Shown here piece by piece: positions 34,891-42,794 of a DNA stretch of 64,000 bases. The notes beneath the pieces are model-generated. The model was not told the DNA's origin. It searched no databases and worked only from the letters and a program-made list of their open reading frames with translations. Each line of letters opens with the position of its first letter. The stretch's first letter is position 1. The position numbers and the translations under genes are program-made. Source of the DNA: Chitinophagales bacterium (GTDB taxonomy: Bacteria > Bacteroidota > Bacteroidia > Chitinophagales > CAIOSU01); assembly GCA_040877935.1 (NCBI GenBank), contig JBBDNB010000001.1:62001-126000 (forward strand), given 5' to 3'.

Positions 34891-35634
34891 TTATGCTGAG
34901 ATAAGTCGCTTCAAAGCCATTACTTCCTTATCATTTAAAAAACGCCATTTGCCCCTGGGGAGATCCTTTTTTGTAAGATTACCATAAAGCGTCCTGTCCA
35001 ATTTCATGATTTTATAAGACAGGTTTTCAAAGATTTTTTTGATCAGGTCCTTTTGATTGTCCCACAATTCTATTCCGACTTTTGTATGATCCTCTTCATC
35101 AGGAAATGCAATCTCCTCAACTTTACAATTGCCTTCGTCCAGTTCCACCCCGTTTTTTAGCAAGTTAAAATCTTCTTCACTCAACGCTCTGTTCAATTCC
35201 AACAGATAGATTTTGCGCAGCTTTAGCTCGGGGTTTGTAATTTTTTTAGCCAGATTTTTATCGTTGGTAATCAGCAAAAGCCCCAAGTCGGCAGTTTCCA
35301 TTTGTTCTGCGGCAAAAAGGTTTTCTGCTTCAATATTTTTCACAAATTGCAATACCGTTTTGTATTGGCTGCTTTCTCCTTCTGTGAGCGTATCTTTGGG
35401 TTTGTTGAGCAAAATATAAACCGGTTTATAAGGCCATTCAAGGGTTTCATCTTTAAACTGCACCTCGTCACTGCGCTTTACCTGAATGCCCATTTCACGA
35501 ACCACTTCATTGTTGATTTTAACCAGGCCTTTTTTGATCAGATCATCAGCCTCCCTGCGTGTGGCAATGCCCGAATTTGACAAAAACTTATTCAGTCGCA
35601 TTGATTCTTCGGAACCTGTTTTTTCTTTACTCAT
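34891..35634 (-). CDS. RluB/RsuA-type pseudouridine synthase homologue with altered active site
   Basis: The 247 aa have an S4 RNA-binding domain (about 12-60, MRLNKFLSNSGIATRREADDLI) and then an RsuA-type synthase domain (YILLNKPKDT). In the family the catalytic Asp sits in GRLDxxTxGLLLLTND. Here the aligned segment reads EQMETADLGLLLITND, so the Arg-Leu-Asp is Gln-Met-Glu, and the catalytic Asp is replaced by Glu. The rest of the fold, with KIYLLEL and LPRGKWRFL, is intact. It overlaps the scpB stop by 4 bp, the usual scpB-rluB order. It may be a non-catalytic ribosome-binding factor; the family call is firm, activity is not. Confidence 0.85.
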   Translation of the reverse strand: MSKEKTGSEESMRLNKFLSNSGIATRREADDLIKKGLVKINNEVVREMGIQVKRSDEVQFKDETLEWPYKPVYILLNKPKDTLTEGESSQYKTVLQFVKNIEAENLFAAEQMETADLGLLLITNDKNLAKKITNPELKLRKIYLLELNRALSEEDFNLLKNGVELDEGNCKVEEIAFPDEEDHTKVGIELWDNQKDLIKKIFENLSYKIMKLDRTLYGNLTKKDLPRGKWRFLNDKEVMALKRLISA

Positions 35635-36230
35635 TGTGTTGTCTTCTCACTATTATCACTTTCCTCTATTTCAGCCCTATTGCCAATTTCATTTTCTTCT
35701 GTCTGCTCTATTTCCTTTAATTTGGGCAGGTCTTTGGGCGAATTGATGCCAAAATAATCCATAAACTGTGGGCTGATGCCATAGAGCAATGGCTTACCTG
35801 GGCCATCAGCTCTGCCTTTTATGCTGATCAATTCTTTTTCTAAAAGCTTTTGAACCGTATAATCACAATTAACACCTCGTATCTGCTCTATTTCTGATTT
35901 TACAATAGGTTGTTTATAGGCAATAATAGAAAGCGTCTCCAAAGCAGCAGAAGAAAGTTTTTTATTGGATTTGATGTTTAAAAACTGCGCAATCAATTCG
36001 TGGTATTCAGCTTTGCTCATAAACTGAAAGCCCCCGGCAATTTCTACTATTTCAAATGCGAAATCTTCGCCCTGATATTTTTCTTTTAAATCATTGATGA
36101 TTTCGAGCAACTCTTCCTGAGGAAGTTCCCATCCATAAATTTTTACCAGGCTTTCCTGAATTTCCTTAAGGCTGGTTGCCTGATCATTGGCAAAGATCAT
36201 TGCCTCAATATAGCGGTGGATGTTTTTCAT
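35631..36230 (-). CDS. scpB: segregation and condensation protein B
   Basis: Kleisin-associated winged-helix protein of the SMC condensin complex that compacts and segregates the chromosome. The 199 aa from the ATG at 36230 (MKNIHRYIEAMIFAND) match the family start; a longer frame to 36311 adds an unlikely tail. Motifs: EAMIFA, FQFMSKAEYHELI, LSSAALETLSIIAYKQPI and EIEQIRGVNCDY. The acidic C-terminal tail is usual. Its stop overlaps the start of the pseudouridine synthase gene (ATGA). scpA is not adjacent in this window. Confidence 0.93.
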   Translation of the reverse strand: MKNIHRYIEAMIFANDQATSLKEIQESLVKIYGWELPQEELLEIINDLKEKYQGEDFAFEIVEIAGGFQFMSKAEYHELIAQFLNIKSNKKLSSAALETLSIIAYKQPIVKSEIEQIRGVNCDYTVQKLLEKELISIKGRADGPGKPLLYGISPQFMDYFGINSPKDLPKLKEIEQTEENEIGNRAEIEESDNSEKTTQ

Positions 36231-36378
36231 TTGAAGGGACGAATTACATTGCAAATATAAAGGTATAATAGATAGAAAAGGTGAGAAGCATTGTTCGTTT
36301 AACTTTTTCAAAGTTTTAGAACTTTGGAAAAGTTTACAATTAATCCTTCAAGGTTTTTGAAGAAATAAAAAAGGCGAC

Positions 36379-36412
36379 AGAGATGTCATCTTTTTGGAAA
36401 GATGACATCTCT
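36379..36412. repeat. perfect 15-bp inverted repeat (hairpin) upstream of scpB
   Basis: AGAGATGTCATCTTT (36379-36393) pairs perfectly with 36398-36412 across a TTGG loop. It lies between the divergent genes scpB and 36540. There is no adjacent T-run of the length expected for a terminator, although TTTTTTATTT follows a few bases later on the minus strand. Downstream of it TTGCTCAGTATAA matches a string at 39465-39477. Confidence 0.7.
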
Positions 36413-36494
36413 TGCTCAGTATAACAATATTTTGATGTGTTTTATGCCTCTTTCAAAGCAACTGCACCACTTACAATCTCTGTAAGCTCTGTAA

Positions 36495-36525
36495 TTGAGG
36501 TTTTGATAAATCTATCTTAGCTTTG
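36495..36525 (+). promoter_or_regulatory. Bacteroidota-type promoter for the 36540 thioesterase
   Basis: TTG (36495-36497), a 20-base spacer, and a perfect TAnnTTTG box (TAGCTTTG, 36518-36525), leaving a very short leader before the ATG at 36540 or 36552. Confidence 0.45.
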
Positions 36526-36539
36526 CCGAAAATTTTAAA

Positions 36540-36941
36540 ATGGAGTCTGCTATGACCGAAATACCTATCAGAGGCTATCACCTTGATTTTTACCAACATG
36601 TAAACAATGCGCGTTATCTCGAATTTCTGGAAGAATCCCGCTGGAATTATTTTTCTGAGACGATTAATTCTGAATATTTTGAAACCCGTGGATGGGGTTT
36701 TGTAATTGTCAATATCAATATCAATTTCAGAATGCCCGCTGTTTTGGGTGATATAGTGCAAATTGAATGCACCATAAAGAAAATCGGAAGTCGAAGCATT
36801 ACCATTTATCAAAAGATTACGGAAAAGAACAGCGGCAAATTTGTAGGCGATGCCGATGTAACTTTTGTAGTGCTTGATATAAAGGAAAACAAAGCGGTGA
36901 AAATAAATGAGGATTTAAAGCAGATGTTTGAAAAGGCATAA
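36540..36941 (+). CDS. 4HBT/YbgC-type acyl-CoA thioesterase
   Basis: Hotdog-fold thioesterase of 133 aa. The family motif DFYQHVNNARYLEFLEESRW (about 15-34) holds the catalytic-type Asp/His-Asn region, followed by FRMPAVLGDIVQIEC. Start at 36540 (MESAMTEIPI) or four codons later. The substrate acyl-CoA is unknown. A second thioesterase of the same subfamily is at 42351 and a PaaI type at 38987. It ends at a bidirectional terminator shared with the convergent gene. Confidence 0.88.
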   Translation: MESAMTEIPIRGYHLDFYQHVNNARYLEFLEESRWNYFSETINSEYFETRGWGFVIVNININFRMPAVLGDIVQIECTIKKIGSRSITIYQKITEKNSGKFVGDADVTFVVLDIKENKAVKINEDLKQMFEKA

Positions 36942-36943
36942 AG

Positions 36944-36980
36944 AAAAAAGGCTAAAACCTCTTACAGTTTTAGCCTTTAT
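36944..36980. terminator. bidirectional rho-independent terminator
   Basis: AAAGGCTAAAAC (36947-36958) pairs perfectly with GTTTTAGCCTTT (36967-36978) over an 8-base loop, with A-rich and T-rich flanks. Located between convergent genes 36540 and 37002. Confidence 0.88.
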
Positions 36981-37001
36981 ACAATCGGTTACCTTAAACC
37001 A

Positions 37002-37913
37002 CTACTCCACATCTACAAACTGCACTTTGGTCCCCGATTGATTTCTTGCTTTGGTATTGATGTATTTTAATACCTGCGTATTTCTAAATCCTACTGAATT
37101 GAAAACATACAATTCTTCGGTGTCATTGGTCATTGCTATTCCTGTCATATATCCTTCTGTATGAGAAGAAGCGATTTTAACTGGTGTAGAAAATGCCTTA
37201 TCTATTGCTTTTCTTTGAGCATGATAAATGTGATCTCCTGAAAGTACATAAATATCAAGCTCGTCATTTGAAAGTACGCAGCTCATATTGTTTGAAACTT
37301 TAGGTATTTCAATTGCCAGTTTTTCTGGTGCTCCAAAATTTCCGTTTGCCCCGGCATCTGCTACATAAAATTCAATGTTTGCATTGTGCTGTTTAGTAAA
37401 GTACAATCTTTTACCATCGGCAGAAAGAAAAGGATAGCTGTCTGAGATATTGTCTTCACTCAAAGTTTTAAGTTCTTTGATATTGGAGACACTTCCATTA
37501 TCTAATGAAGCAGTAAACAAATTATTTCCTGATTGTGTGCCGTCTTTACTTTCAACAAAAACCAAAGTTTTTTCATCGGCACTAACTGTAGGCATTAAGA
37601 CTTGTCTTTCTTCCAGTCCTTTTACTTTAGTGCTGGCAGTAAAGTCAGCACCTTTTACAGATCTTTTGGAAATATAGAGATCGCGCTCTCCCTGGTGATT
37701 TTGAGAGGAGAAATACAACTTATTGCCATCTTTAGACATTTGACCTACCAATGGCATTATTTCAAGCCCCGGATTCACTACACCGGAATACATAAATTTA
37801 AATTTTTTGCTACTTTCCTCAGTACCTTTCATATCATATACTGATGTTGAACTGTTGCTCATTAAAAGCATGGAAAGTAAAGCAAGTGCGGGAAAACTAA
37901 GTAACTTATTCAT
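37002..37913 (-). CDS. secreted TolB-like (PD40 beta-propeller) protein
   Basis: From the ATG at 37913 (MNKLLSFPAL) it is 303 aa; the open frame runs further upstream, but that part lacks any signal. Signal peptide about 1-19. The mature protein repeats the PD40/TolB blade pattern: GNKLYFSSQNHQGERDLYISK, EKTLVFVESKDGTQSGNNLF, GKRLYFTKQHNANIEFYVAD and DELDIYVLSGDHIYHAQ. So it should be a beta-propeller of about six blades in the periplasm. Related proteins often associate with OmpA-like partners, but none is next to this gene. Binding partner unknown. Confidence 0.75.
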   Translation of the reverse strand: MNKLLSFPALALLSMLLMSNSSTSVYDMKGTEESSKKFKFMYSGVVNPGLEIMPLVGQMSKDGNKLYFSSQNHQGERDLYISKRSVKGADFTASTKVKGLEERQVLMPTVSADEKTLVFVESKDGTQSGNNLFTASLDNGSVSNIKELKTLSEDNISDSYPFLSADGKRLYFTKQHNANIEFYVADAGANGNFGAPEKLAIEIPKVSNNMSCVLSNDELDIYVLSGDHIYHAQRKAIDKAFSTPVKIASSHTEGYMTGIAMTNDTEELYVFNSVGFRNTQVLKYINTKARNQSGTKVQFVDVE

Positions 37914-38020
37914 GACTATAGATTTTTGGTTGAGAATCTGTTTCCCATTTTTACGGAGGTGAAAAGAAAAGGTTACACCCCCGACCAAAAAAATCATGAA
38001 CCCTTTGCTTTTTTATTTTG

Positions 38021-38518
38021 CTACTGCCTGAAAAAATTAGCTGTGCACTTATTGGCTGTACCGTTTACATAATATTCGTACTCAATTACTATGCGGTTGG
38101 CATTTTCAATATAATTGCCACGGCCTTGAAATCTGATAGAACCAAGATTTTGCTCGTCAAAATAAATTTCATTGCCATAAACAACTCCTTCTGCTGTGAG
38201 TCCGGTGTTTAAGGCATTGCTGATATTTACCTTATTTATACCATTTCCCGGGCTAATATAACTGAATGTCCAGCCTCTCGGAGTTCCCGGATTGCAGGAT
38301 TCATTTACATTATAATTGCCAATGTATTTGTCCTGGCTCAGGATATCACAATTGGGGCCTTCATATCCATCCGGGCACTGACAAATTCCACTAACGCAGT
38401 AGGATTCAGGACCAGTACATATCACATCGCTACATGGATCGCGGTCGCAAGACTGAAGCAACATGAAAAATGATACAAAAAGCAGTAAGACCGATGATTT
38501 AAAAATTAAATTGCGCAT
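38021..38518 (-). CDS. lipoprotein with one EGF-like domain
   Basis: 165 aa. Lipobox LLQSC (Cys24) after a hydrophobic leader. Residues about 25-58 contain six cysteines in the EGF pattern, ending with CVSGICQCPDGYEGPNC, the classic C-x-C-x(2)-G-Y-x(2)-G-x-x-C signature. The remaining 100 residues form a beta-rich domain with one further Cys pair (SCNPGTP and NKCTANFF). EGF modules are uncommon in bacteria but recur in Bacteroidota surface proteins. It is 3 bp from the upstream membrane protein gene, so likely operonic with 38521 and 38987. Confidence 0.75.
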   Translation of the reverse strand: MRNLIFKSSVLLLFVSFFMLLQSCDRDPCSDVICTGPESYCVSGICQCPDGYEGPNCDILSQDKYIGNYNVNESCNPGTPRGWTFSYISPGNGINKVNISNALNTGLTAEGVVYGNEIYFDEQNLGSIRFQGRGNYIENANRIVIEYEYYVNGTANKCTANFFRQ

Positions 38519-38520
38519 AA

Positions 38521-38985
38521 TTATTTAAAATATTTGAGTATATATTTAGCCAATTGGAATTCTAAGATAAGAATTAGCATTAAAGAAGATACTGCCGAAG
38601 CGATTAAAATTGTCCTGAAGTTTTGATAGACTTCAAGTGCAGCATCCCCGTCCAAAACAATATCTGTCCGCAAAAACTGATTGATATCATAATGGTCAAA
38701 GAGGTAAAAAAAATCCTGAAGCTGAATGATTATGGCAAAAAACAAGGGAATATTGAGCATGAAAAATAAAATTCGAACAACAATATTTTTAATCAACAGG
38801 TTTTCCTCTGTAAACAATATCATCCGGAAATAAGTAATTGCCAGGAAATTATAAAATATCAGCGGCAGCAAAAATTCATTTTTCACGGCTCCCAAAAGCA
38901 CATAACAAAATACCAATGCCAATATAAGCGCAAACAACAACCATAAAAATTCAATCAATAGGCGTAAGAAAAGGGGTTTCTTCAT
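38521..38985 (-). CDS. hypothetical inner-membrane protein, 154 aa
   Basis: Not recognised. Four hydrophobic segments (about 10-32, 34-56, 65-88 and 125-148), with a loop containing YLFDHYDINQFLR between the third and fourth. Probably a small integral membrane protein. It starts 2 bp after the end of the PaaI-type thioesterase gene and ends 2 bp before the EGF lipoprotein gene, so these three genes form one transcript. Confidence 0.68.
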   Translation of the reverse strand: MKKPLFLRLLIEFLWLLFALILALVFCYVLLGAVKNEFLLPLIFYNFLAITYFRMILFTEENLLIKNIVVRILFFMLNIPLFFAIIIQLQDFFYLFDHYDINQFLRTDIVLDGDAALEVYQNFRTILIASAVSSLMLILILEFQLAKYILKYFK

Positions 38986-38986
38986 T

Positions 38987-39412
38987 TCAGTTTCGCTTTA
39001 CATTATAAACACCTCTTCCTTCAGCAATCAGGCTCAGTTCTTCCTCCGGATGATACGCTTTCATTGCTGTAGCTACTATTCTGTTTCCACTCCTGGTAAT
39101 TTTTCCTTCCACAATCAAATCTTTGGCTTGTCCGGGGCGCAAATAATCTACCCGCATGTCAATTGTTGAAATCCGGTCTTCAAAAGAAGTAAGTGTAGTC
39201 ATTCCAGCAGCACCACCTGCGGTATCCATCACTGTAGAAATCAACCCACCATGTAGTGCATTGAGCATTGGATTTCCCACCAATTCGGGTTTAAATGGCA
39301 CTTTCAATTTCACAAAACCTTCTTTTACTTCTACAAGCTGAACACCAATAAATTTATTGAAGGGTATCAATTCCTCTACTATATTTTTAAACATTGCTAT
39401 GCGCTCATCCAT
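38987..39412 (-). CDS. PaaI/YdiI-type hotdog thioesterase
   Basis: 141 aa. The hotdog motif HGGLISTVMDTAGGAAG (about residues 55-71) carries the conserved His-Gly-Gly and the catalytic acidic residue in MDTA. The strand RVDYLRPGQAKDLIVEG follows, as in PaaI and YbdB. Hydrolyses an aromatic or long-chain acyl-CoA; which one is not clear. First of three tightly packed leftward genes (38987, 38521, 38021). A paaN homologue is far away at 54.4 kb, so a phenylacetate role would be a guess. Confidence 0.88.
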   Translation of the reverse strand: MDERIAMFKNIVEELIPFNKFIGVQLVEVKEGFVKLKVPFKPELVGNPMLNALHGGLISTVMDTAGGAAGMTTLTSFEDRISTIDMRVDYLRPGQAKDLIVEGKITRSGNRIVATAMKAYHPEEELSLIAEGRGVYNVKRN

Positions 39413-39448
39413 GATTATTGATTTAAGTGGTAAAACTACTAAGCTTAA

Positions 39449-39472
39449 TTCGATAATTATTTAATTGCTCAG
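39449..39472. repeat. half copy of the dispersed palindromic element
   Basis: TTCGATAATTATTTAATTGCTCAG reproduces one arm plus tip of the element at 52340 (read on the opposite strand there). The other arm is absent. It overlaps the last codon of the gene 39469-39969. Confidence 0.5.
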
Positions 39473-39969
39473 TATAAAGGATCGCTGAAATGGCTCAACA
39501 ATGAATCCAGCTTTTCGGCTGTTTGTTCATTAATCCTTGCTTCCAGGATAAAAAGCGCCTGAGTGGTATAGGCACCTTTTATTTGATCCCCTTCAAGTTC
39601 TATCAACCAGTCTTGCATATGCGCTGTCGGAATTTGGATTTTTTTGCCTGTGCTGTGTTGCAGTATTTCTAATTGAACAGTATCGGCACTCATCAATTTT
39701 CCCCATTCATAATGGATTAGCGTCTTTTGTGTGTCAACAGGGTATTTTACATAAGTGTTTTTAGGATACCTGGGATAATATTTCCACAAAGTATCCAGGT
39801 TTTCACTTGCCCGCTGCTTTGCGGAAATCAAAAGCGGATTTTCCTCATACACTTCTTTTAATGGAATATTAGGATTTGGTCTATCATAGAGATAAGCCAA
39901 ATATCTAAGGGTAATAGAAAGTAAAATCACTGCTGAGATCAGTAAATAGATTTTTAATGCTTTGTCCAT
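39469..39969 (-). CDS. hypothetical protein with N-terminal membrane anchor, 166 aa
   Basis: Not firmly recognised. One hydrophobic helix at 5-26, then a soluble domain rich in aromatic residues (YYPRYPKNTYVKYP). The segment AHMQDWLIELEGDQIKGAY resembles the DUF2314 type of small domain, but only loosely. The stop codon (39469-39471) falls inside a half copy of a dispersed repeat, so the natural C-terminus may have been changed. Divergent from the GGGP synthase gene, with 39 bp between. Confidence 0.6.
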   Translation of the reverse strand: MDKALKIYLLISAVILLSITLRYLAYLYDRPNPNIPLKEVYEENPLLISAKQRASENLDTLWKYYPRYPKNTYVKYPVDTQKTLIHYEWGKLMSADTVQLEILQHSTGKKIQIPTAHMQDWLIELEGDQIKGAYTTQALFILEARINEQTAEKLDSLLSHFSDPLY

Positions 39970-40008
39970 TATAATAATTAAAGCAAATGGCCTTATTATC
40001 TTTATGCC

Positions 40009-40788
40009 ATGATCAGTAAAAACAAAAAGCTTTTATCAAAGTTGCAACTTTTAAGGTCAAGCGGACAAAAAGGCTTTGCAATTTTGATTGACCCTGACAA
40101 AGATAATACCCGTTATTTTTCTGCATTGGCCGAATTGTTGCCCAATTATCCTGTTGATTTTATTTTTGTTGGTGGTTCTTTTGTTAAAAATGGAGCGACA
40201 GATTATTGCATTGAGCAGATTAAAGGCTTTACTGATCTTCCGGTGATTTTATTTCCGGGCAATTACAATCAGCTTTCGGCCAGGGCTGATGCCCTGTTTT
40301 TTTTAAGCCTGATTTCCGGCAGAAATCCTGAATATCTTATTGAACAGCATATTAAATCTGCCCCCTGGCTAAAAGAAAACAAGCTGGAAGTGATTCCCAC
40401 TTCCTATATTATTATAAGTGATTCTACTAAAGCATCCGTTTTAAAAGCTTCAGAAACCAAACCAATATCTCCAAAAGCGGAGGAAAAAATAGTAAATACT
40501 GCATTGGCCGGTTATTACCTGGGGCATCAATTGCTGTATCTCGAGGCAGGCAGTGGCAGTGAGGAGCCAATTCCAGCAAGTGTTATAGAACAAGTAGCAA
40601 AAACAGTGGATTTGCCATTGATTTGTGGCGGAGGGATTCGCAATACAGAAGCCGCTGAGGAAATATGCACTGCCGGAGCTGATGTGGTGGTTATTGGCAA
40701 TGCCCTGGAAAAAAACCCTTTTCTGTTGAAATCTCTCTCGCACAGGATTAAAAACTATAAAGCAGAGCACCCGAATTTTCAGTTATGA
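40009..40788 (+). CDS. geranylgeranylglyceryl phosphate synthase (PcrB/GGGPS, bacterial group II)
   Basis: TIM-barrel prenyltransferase that joins a prenyl diphosphate to glycerol-1-phosphate, the first step of archaeal-type ether lipids. The 259 aa include ILIDPDKD (phosphate and metal site), VGGSFVKNG, LFPGNYNQLS, YLEAGSGSEEPI and the phosphate-binding CGGGIRNTE. Group II enzymes of this kind are known in Bacteroidota such as Flavobacterium and Chitinophaga. It overlaps rsgA by 4 bp (ATGA), and rsgA overlaps dtd, so three genes form one operon. Confidence 0.9.
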   Translation: MISKNKKLLSKLQLLRSSGQKGFAILIDPDKDNTRYFSALAELLPNYPVDFIFVGGSFVKNGATDYCIEQIKGFTDLPVILFPGNYNQLSARADALFFLSLISGRNPEYLIEQHIKSAPWLKENKLEVIPTSYIIISDSTKASVLKASETKPISPKAEEKIVNTALAGYYLGHQLLYLEAGSGSEEPIPASVIEQVAKTVDLPLICGGGIRNTEAAEEICTAGADVVVIGNALEKNPFLLKSLSHRIKNYKAEHPNFQL

Positions 40789-41711
40789 GCCAAAAAGCAA
40801 CAGTCATACAATCTACCGGAAGTTGGTACCAGGTACAGTTGGAAAACGGACAAAATATTTCATGCCGCCTGAAAGGGAAGCTCAGGCTGAACGACAATAA
40901 ATTCACCAACCCTGTTTCTGTAGGAGATAAGGTATTGCTTGAAAACAAAGAGGGGGAATATGTCATTGAGCATATTGAAGACCGGAAAAACTACATTATA
41001 AGACAATCGCCTAAACACGATCATGCTCGGCATATTGTGGCCGCCAATATTGATCAGTTGATCATTCTGGCATCGGTAATGTTACCGCGCACATCATCTG
41101 GCTTTATAGACCGGCTTTTGCTTGGGGCTGAAATTTATCATATCCCTGCCATTATAGTTTTCAACAAACAGGATATCTACAATAAAAAAGCGCTGGAAAA
41201 ACAGGATTTTCTGGCTGAGATATATCAGGAACTCGAATATCCGGTACTTTTCACAAGTATTTACGATACTGAAAGTATTATGGCGTTTAAAAAGCTGTTG
41301 CCTAAAAAAGTGACTTTGATTGCAGGCCACTCTGGAGTTGGGAAATCCAGCCTGATCAATGCCGTGGAACCCGACCTGAAACTCAAAACAGCTGAGATTT
41401 CAGGTAAATTTCAAAAAGGGAAACATACCACTACTTATGCCACCATGTATGCATTGGGTTCGGAAACTTATATTATTGATACCCCCGGCATCAAGGAGTT
41501 TGGGCTTTTAGATCTGGAGCTGCACGAAGTGGGACGCTACTTCCGCGATTTTGTTCCACACCTGGAGCAATGTAAATTCAATAATTGTTTGCACCTGGAA
41601 GAGCCCGGCTGTGGAATATTGGATGCTGTTGCTGAAGGGATAATTCACCCCGAACGCTACAAGAATTATATCAATATTGTGGAATCGCTAAAAGGAAAAA
41701 AGAAATACTGA
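40785..41711 (+). CDS. rsgA: small ribosomal subunit biogenesis GTPase RsgA
   Basis: Circularly permuted GTPase that checks late 30S maturation. 308 aa: N-terminal OB domain (about 1-65), then G4 FNKQD, G1 GHSGVGKSS, switch G2 KGKHTTTY and G3 DTPG in that permuted order, and a C-terminal zinc domain with the Cys/His set in CKFNNCLHLEEPGC. Starts inside the stop of the GGGP synthase gene and ends inside the start of dtd (TGATG), so it is translationally coupled to both. Confidence 0.97.
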   Translation: MSQKATVIQSTGSWYQVQLENGQNISCRLKGKLRLNDNKFTNPVSVGDKVLLENKEGEYVIEHIEDRKNYIIRQSPKHDHARHIVAANIDQLIILASVMLPRTSSGFIDRLLLGAEIYHIPAIIVFNKQDIYNKKALEKQDFLAEIYQELEYPVLFTSIYDTESIMAFKKLLPKKVTLIAGHSGVGKSSLINAVEPDLKLKTAEISGKFQKGKHTTTYATMYALGSETYIIDTPGIKEFGLLDLELHEVGRYFRDFVPHLEQCKFNNCLHLEEPGCGILDAVAEGIIHPERYKNYINIVESLKGKKKY

Positions 41712-42163
41712 TGCGTATCATATTACAAAGAGTGGATTCAGCTTCGGTAATAGCTGACGCTGTACTGACCGGAAAAATCGATCGCGGTTTACTTTTGCTA
41801 TTAGGCATTGAAGCGGAAGACAATGAAGAAGACATCAACTGGCTGGTGAAGAAAGTACTGAACATGCGCATATTTCCTGATGAAGAAGGAAAAATGAACC
41901 TTTCGCTACTTGATATTCAGGGTGAAATACTGGTTGTAAGTCAATTTACATTACATGCCAGCACCAAAAAGGGAAACCGCCCCTCTTTTATCAAGGCGGC
42001 AAAGCCGGAGAAGGCCATTCCCCTTTATAAAAAATTTCTAAAGCAATTGAAAACAGAAAGCGGCTTGAAAGTAGAAGCCGGGGTCTTTGGTGCAGACATG
42101 TCGGTAGAGCTTGTCAATTCCGGTCCCGTGACCATATGGATAGACAGCAAGCAGCGGGAGTGA
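41711..42163 (+). CDS. dtd: D-aminoacyl-tRNA deacylase
   Basis: Removes D-amino acids (and glycine) mischarged on tRNA. 150 aa, the normal DTD length. Motifs: MRIILQRV at the start, the catalytic SQFTLHA segment, KGNRPSF, and the cross-subunit Gly-cisPro motif in NSGPVT near the end. The ATG overlaps the rsgA stop by one base. Forty bases after its stop comes a copy of the dispersed palindromic element. Confidence 0.97.
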   Translation: MRIILQRVDSASVIADAVLTGKIDRGLLLLLGIEAEDNEEDINWLVKKVLNMRIFPDEEGKMNLSLLDIQGEILVVSQFTLHASTKKGNRPSFIKAAKPEKAIPLYKKFLKQLKTESGLKVEAGVFGADMSVELVNSGPVTIWIDSKQRE

Positions 42164-42204
42164 TTACATAATTTGAAGAATGAAAATCAATAAATCATCA
42201 TAAG

Positions 42205-42281
42205 CTAAGTTCGGAAATTATTTATTGCTCAGCTTTTAAATAATTATCTGTCAAGACACTTGTCGTCTTGATCGGACTCAG
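42205..42281. repeat. dispersed palindromic element, copy with inserted short hairpin
   Basis: Left arm CTAAGTTCGGAAATTATTTA (from 42205) and right arm TTAAATAATTATC plus CGGACTCAG (to 42281), with the tip TTGCTCAG. The right arm is split by about 24 bases that form their own hairpin (TCAAGAC, loop, GTCTTGA). It lies between dtd and the thioesterase at 42351. Confidence 0.75.
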
Positions 42282-42350
42282 GTTAACAGATTGTGAACAC
42301 TGTTTCATTTCAAAAGTAAATATGTCGAACTTTGCATCAGAATATTAATA

Positions 42351-42794
42351 ATGCCAGAAAACAAAATTACATACAAACACATTACGCCAGTTCAGTTGCG
42401 CTTTGCAGACATGGATTCACTGGGGCATGTCAACAATGCCAACTACCTGACCTATGTAGAACTGGCACGTTGCAATTATTTAAATGAGGTACTCAATATT
42501 CCTGTAGATTTTTCAGACCTGAGTGTAATTCTGGCCAAAGCCGAACTCGAATTTCTTCGTCCCGCTAAATTTGGAGATCAATTAACTATTGGCTGTGCAT
42601 GTAGCCGTATTGGCAGAAAAAGTTTTGAGCTCATTTATGAAATCTTTCAGAATAATGGCAAGCAGGAAATTTCAGTACTTAAAGCCAAAACAATTCTTGT
42701 GGCATTTAATTATCCAGAAAATAAAACAGTTGAAATTCCAAAAAAATGGCGCGATGCACTCAATGATTTTGAGGAACACCTTATTGCTCAGTAG
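42351..42794 (+). CDS. 4HBT/FadM-type acyl-CoA thioesterase
   Basis: 147-aa hotdog thioesterase. The motif RFADMDSLGHVNNANYLTYV (about 18-37) is the YbgC/FadM signature with catalytic Asp and the HVNN box; FLRPAKFGDQLTIGC follows. Paralogous in type to 36540. The last bases (TTATTGCTCAG before the stop) resemble the tip of the dispersed palindromic element, probably by chance. The downstream thioredoxin-like gene starts 32 bp before its stop. Confidence 0.9.
   Translation: MPENKITYKHITPVQLRFADMDSLGHVNNANYLTYVELARCNYLNEVLNIPVDFSDLSVILAKAELEFLRPAKFGDQLTIGCACSRIGRKSFELIYEIFQNNGKQEISVLKAKTILVAFNYPENKTVEIPKKWRDALNDFEEHLIAQ

Noticed and set aside
42589-42762. Upstream extension of the thioredoxin-like gene
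   Set aside because: It is the out-of-frame shadow of the thioesterase gene. The lipoprotein signal starts properly at 42763.
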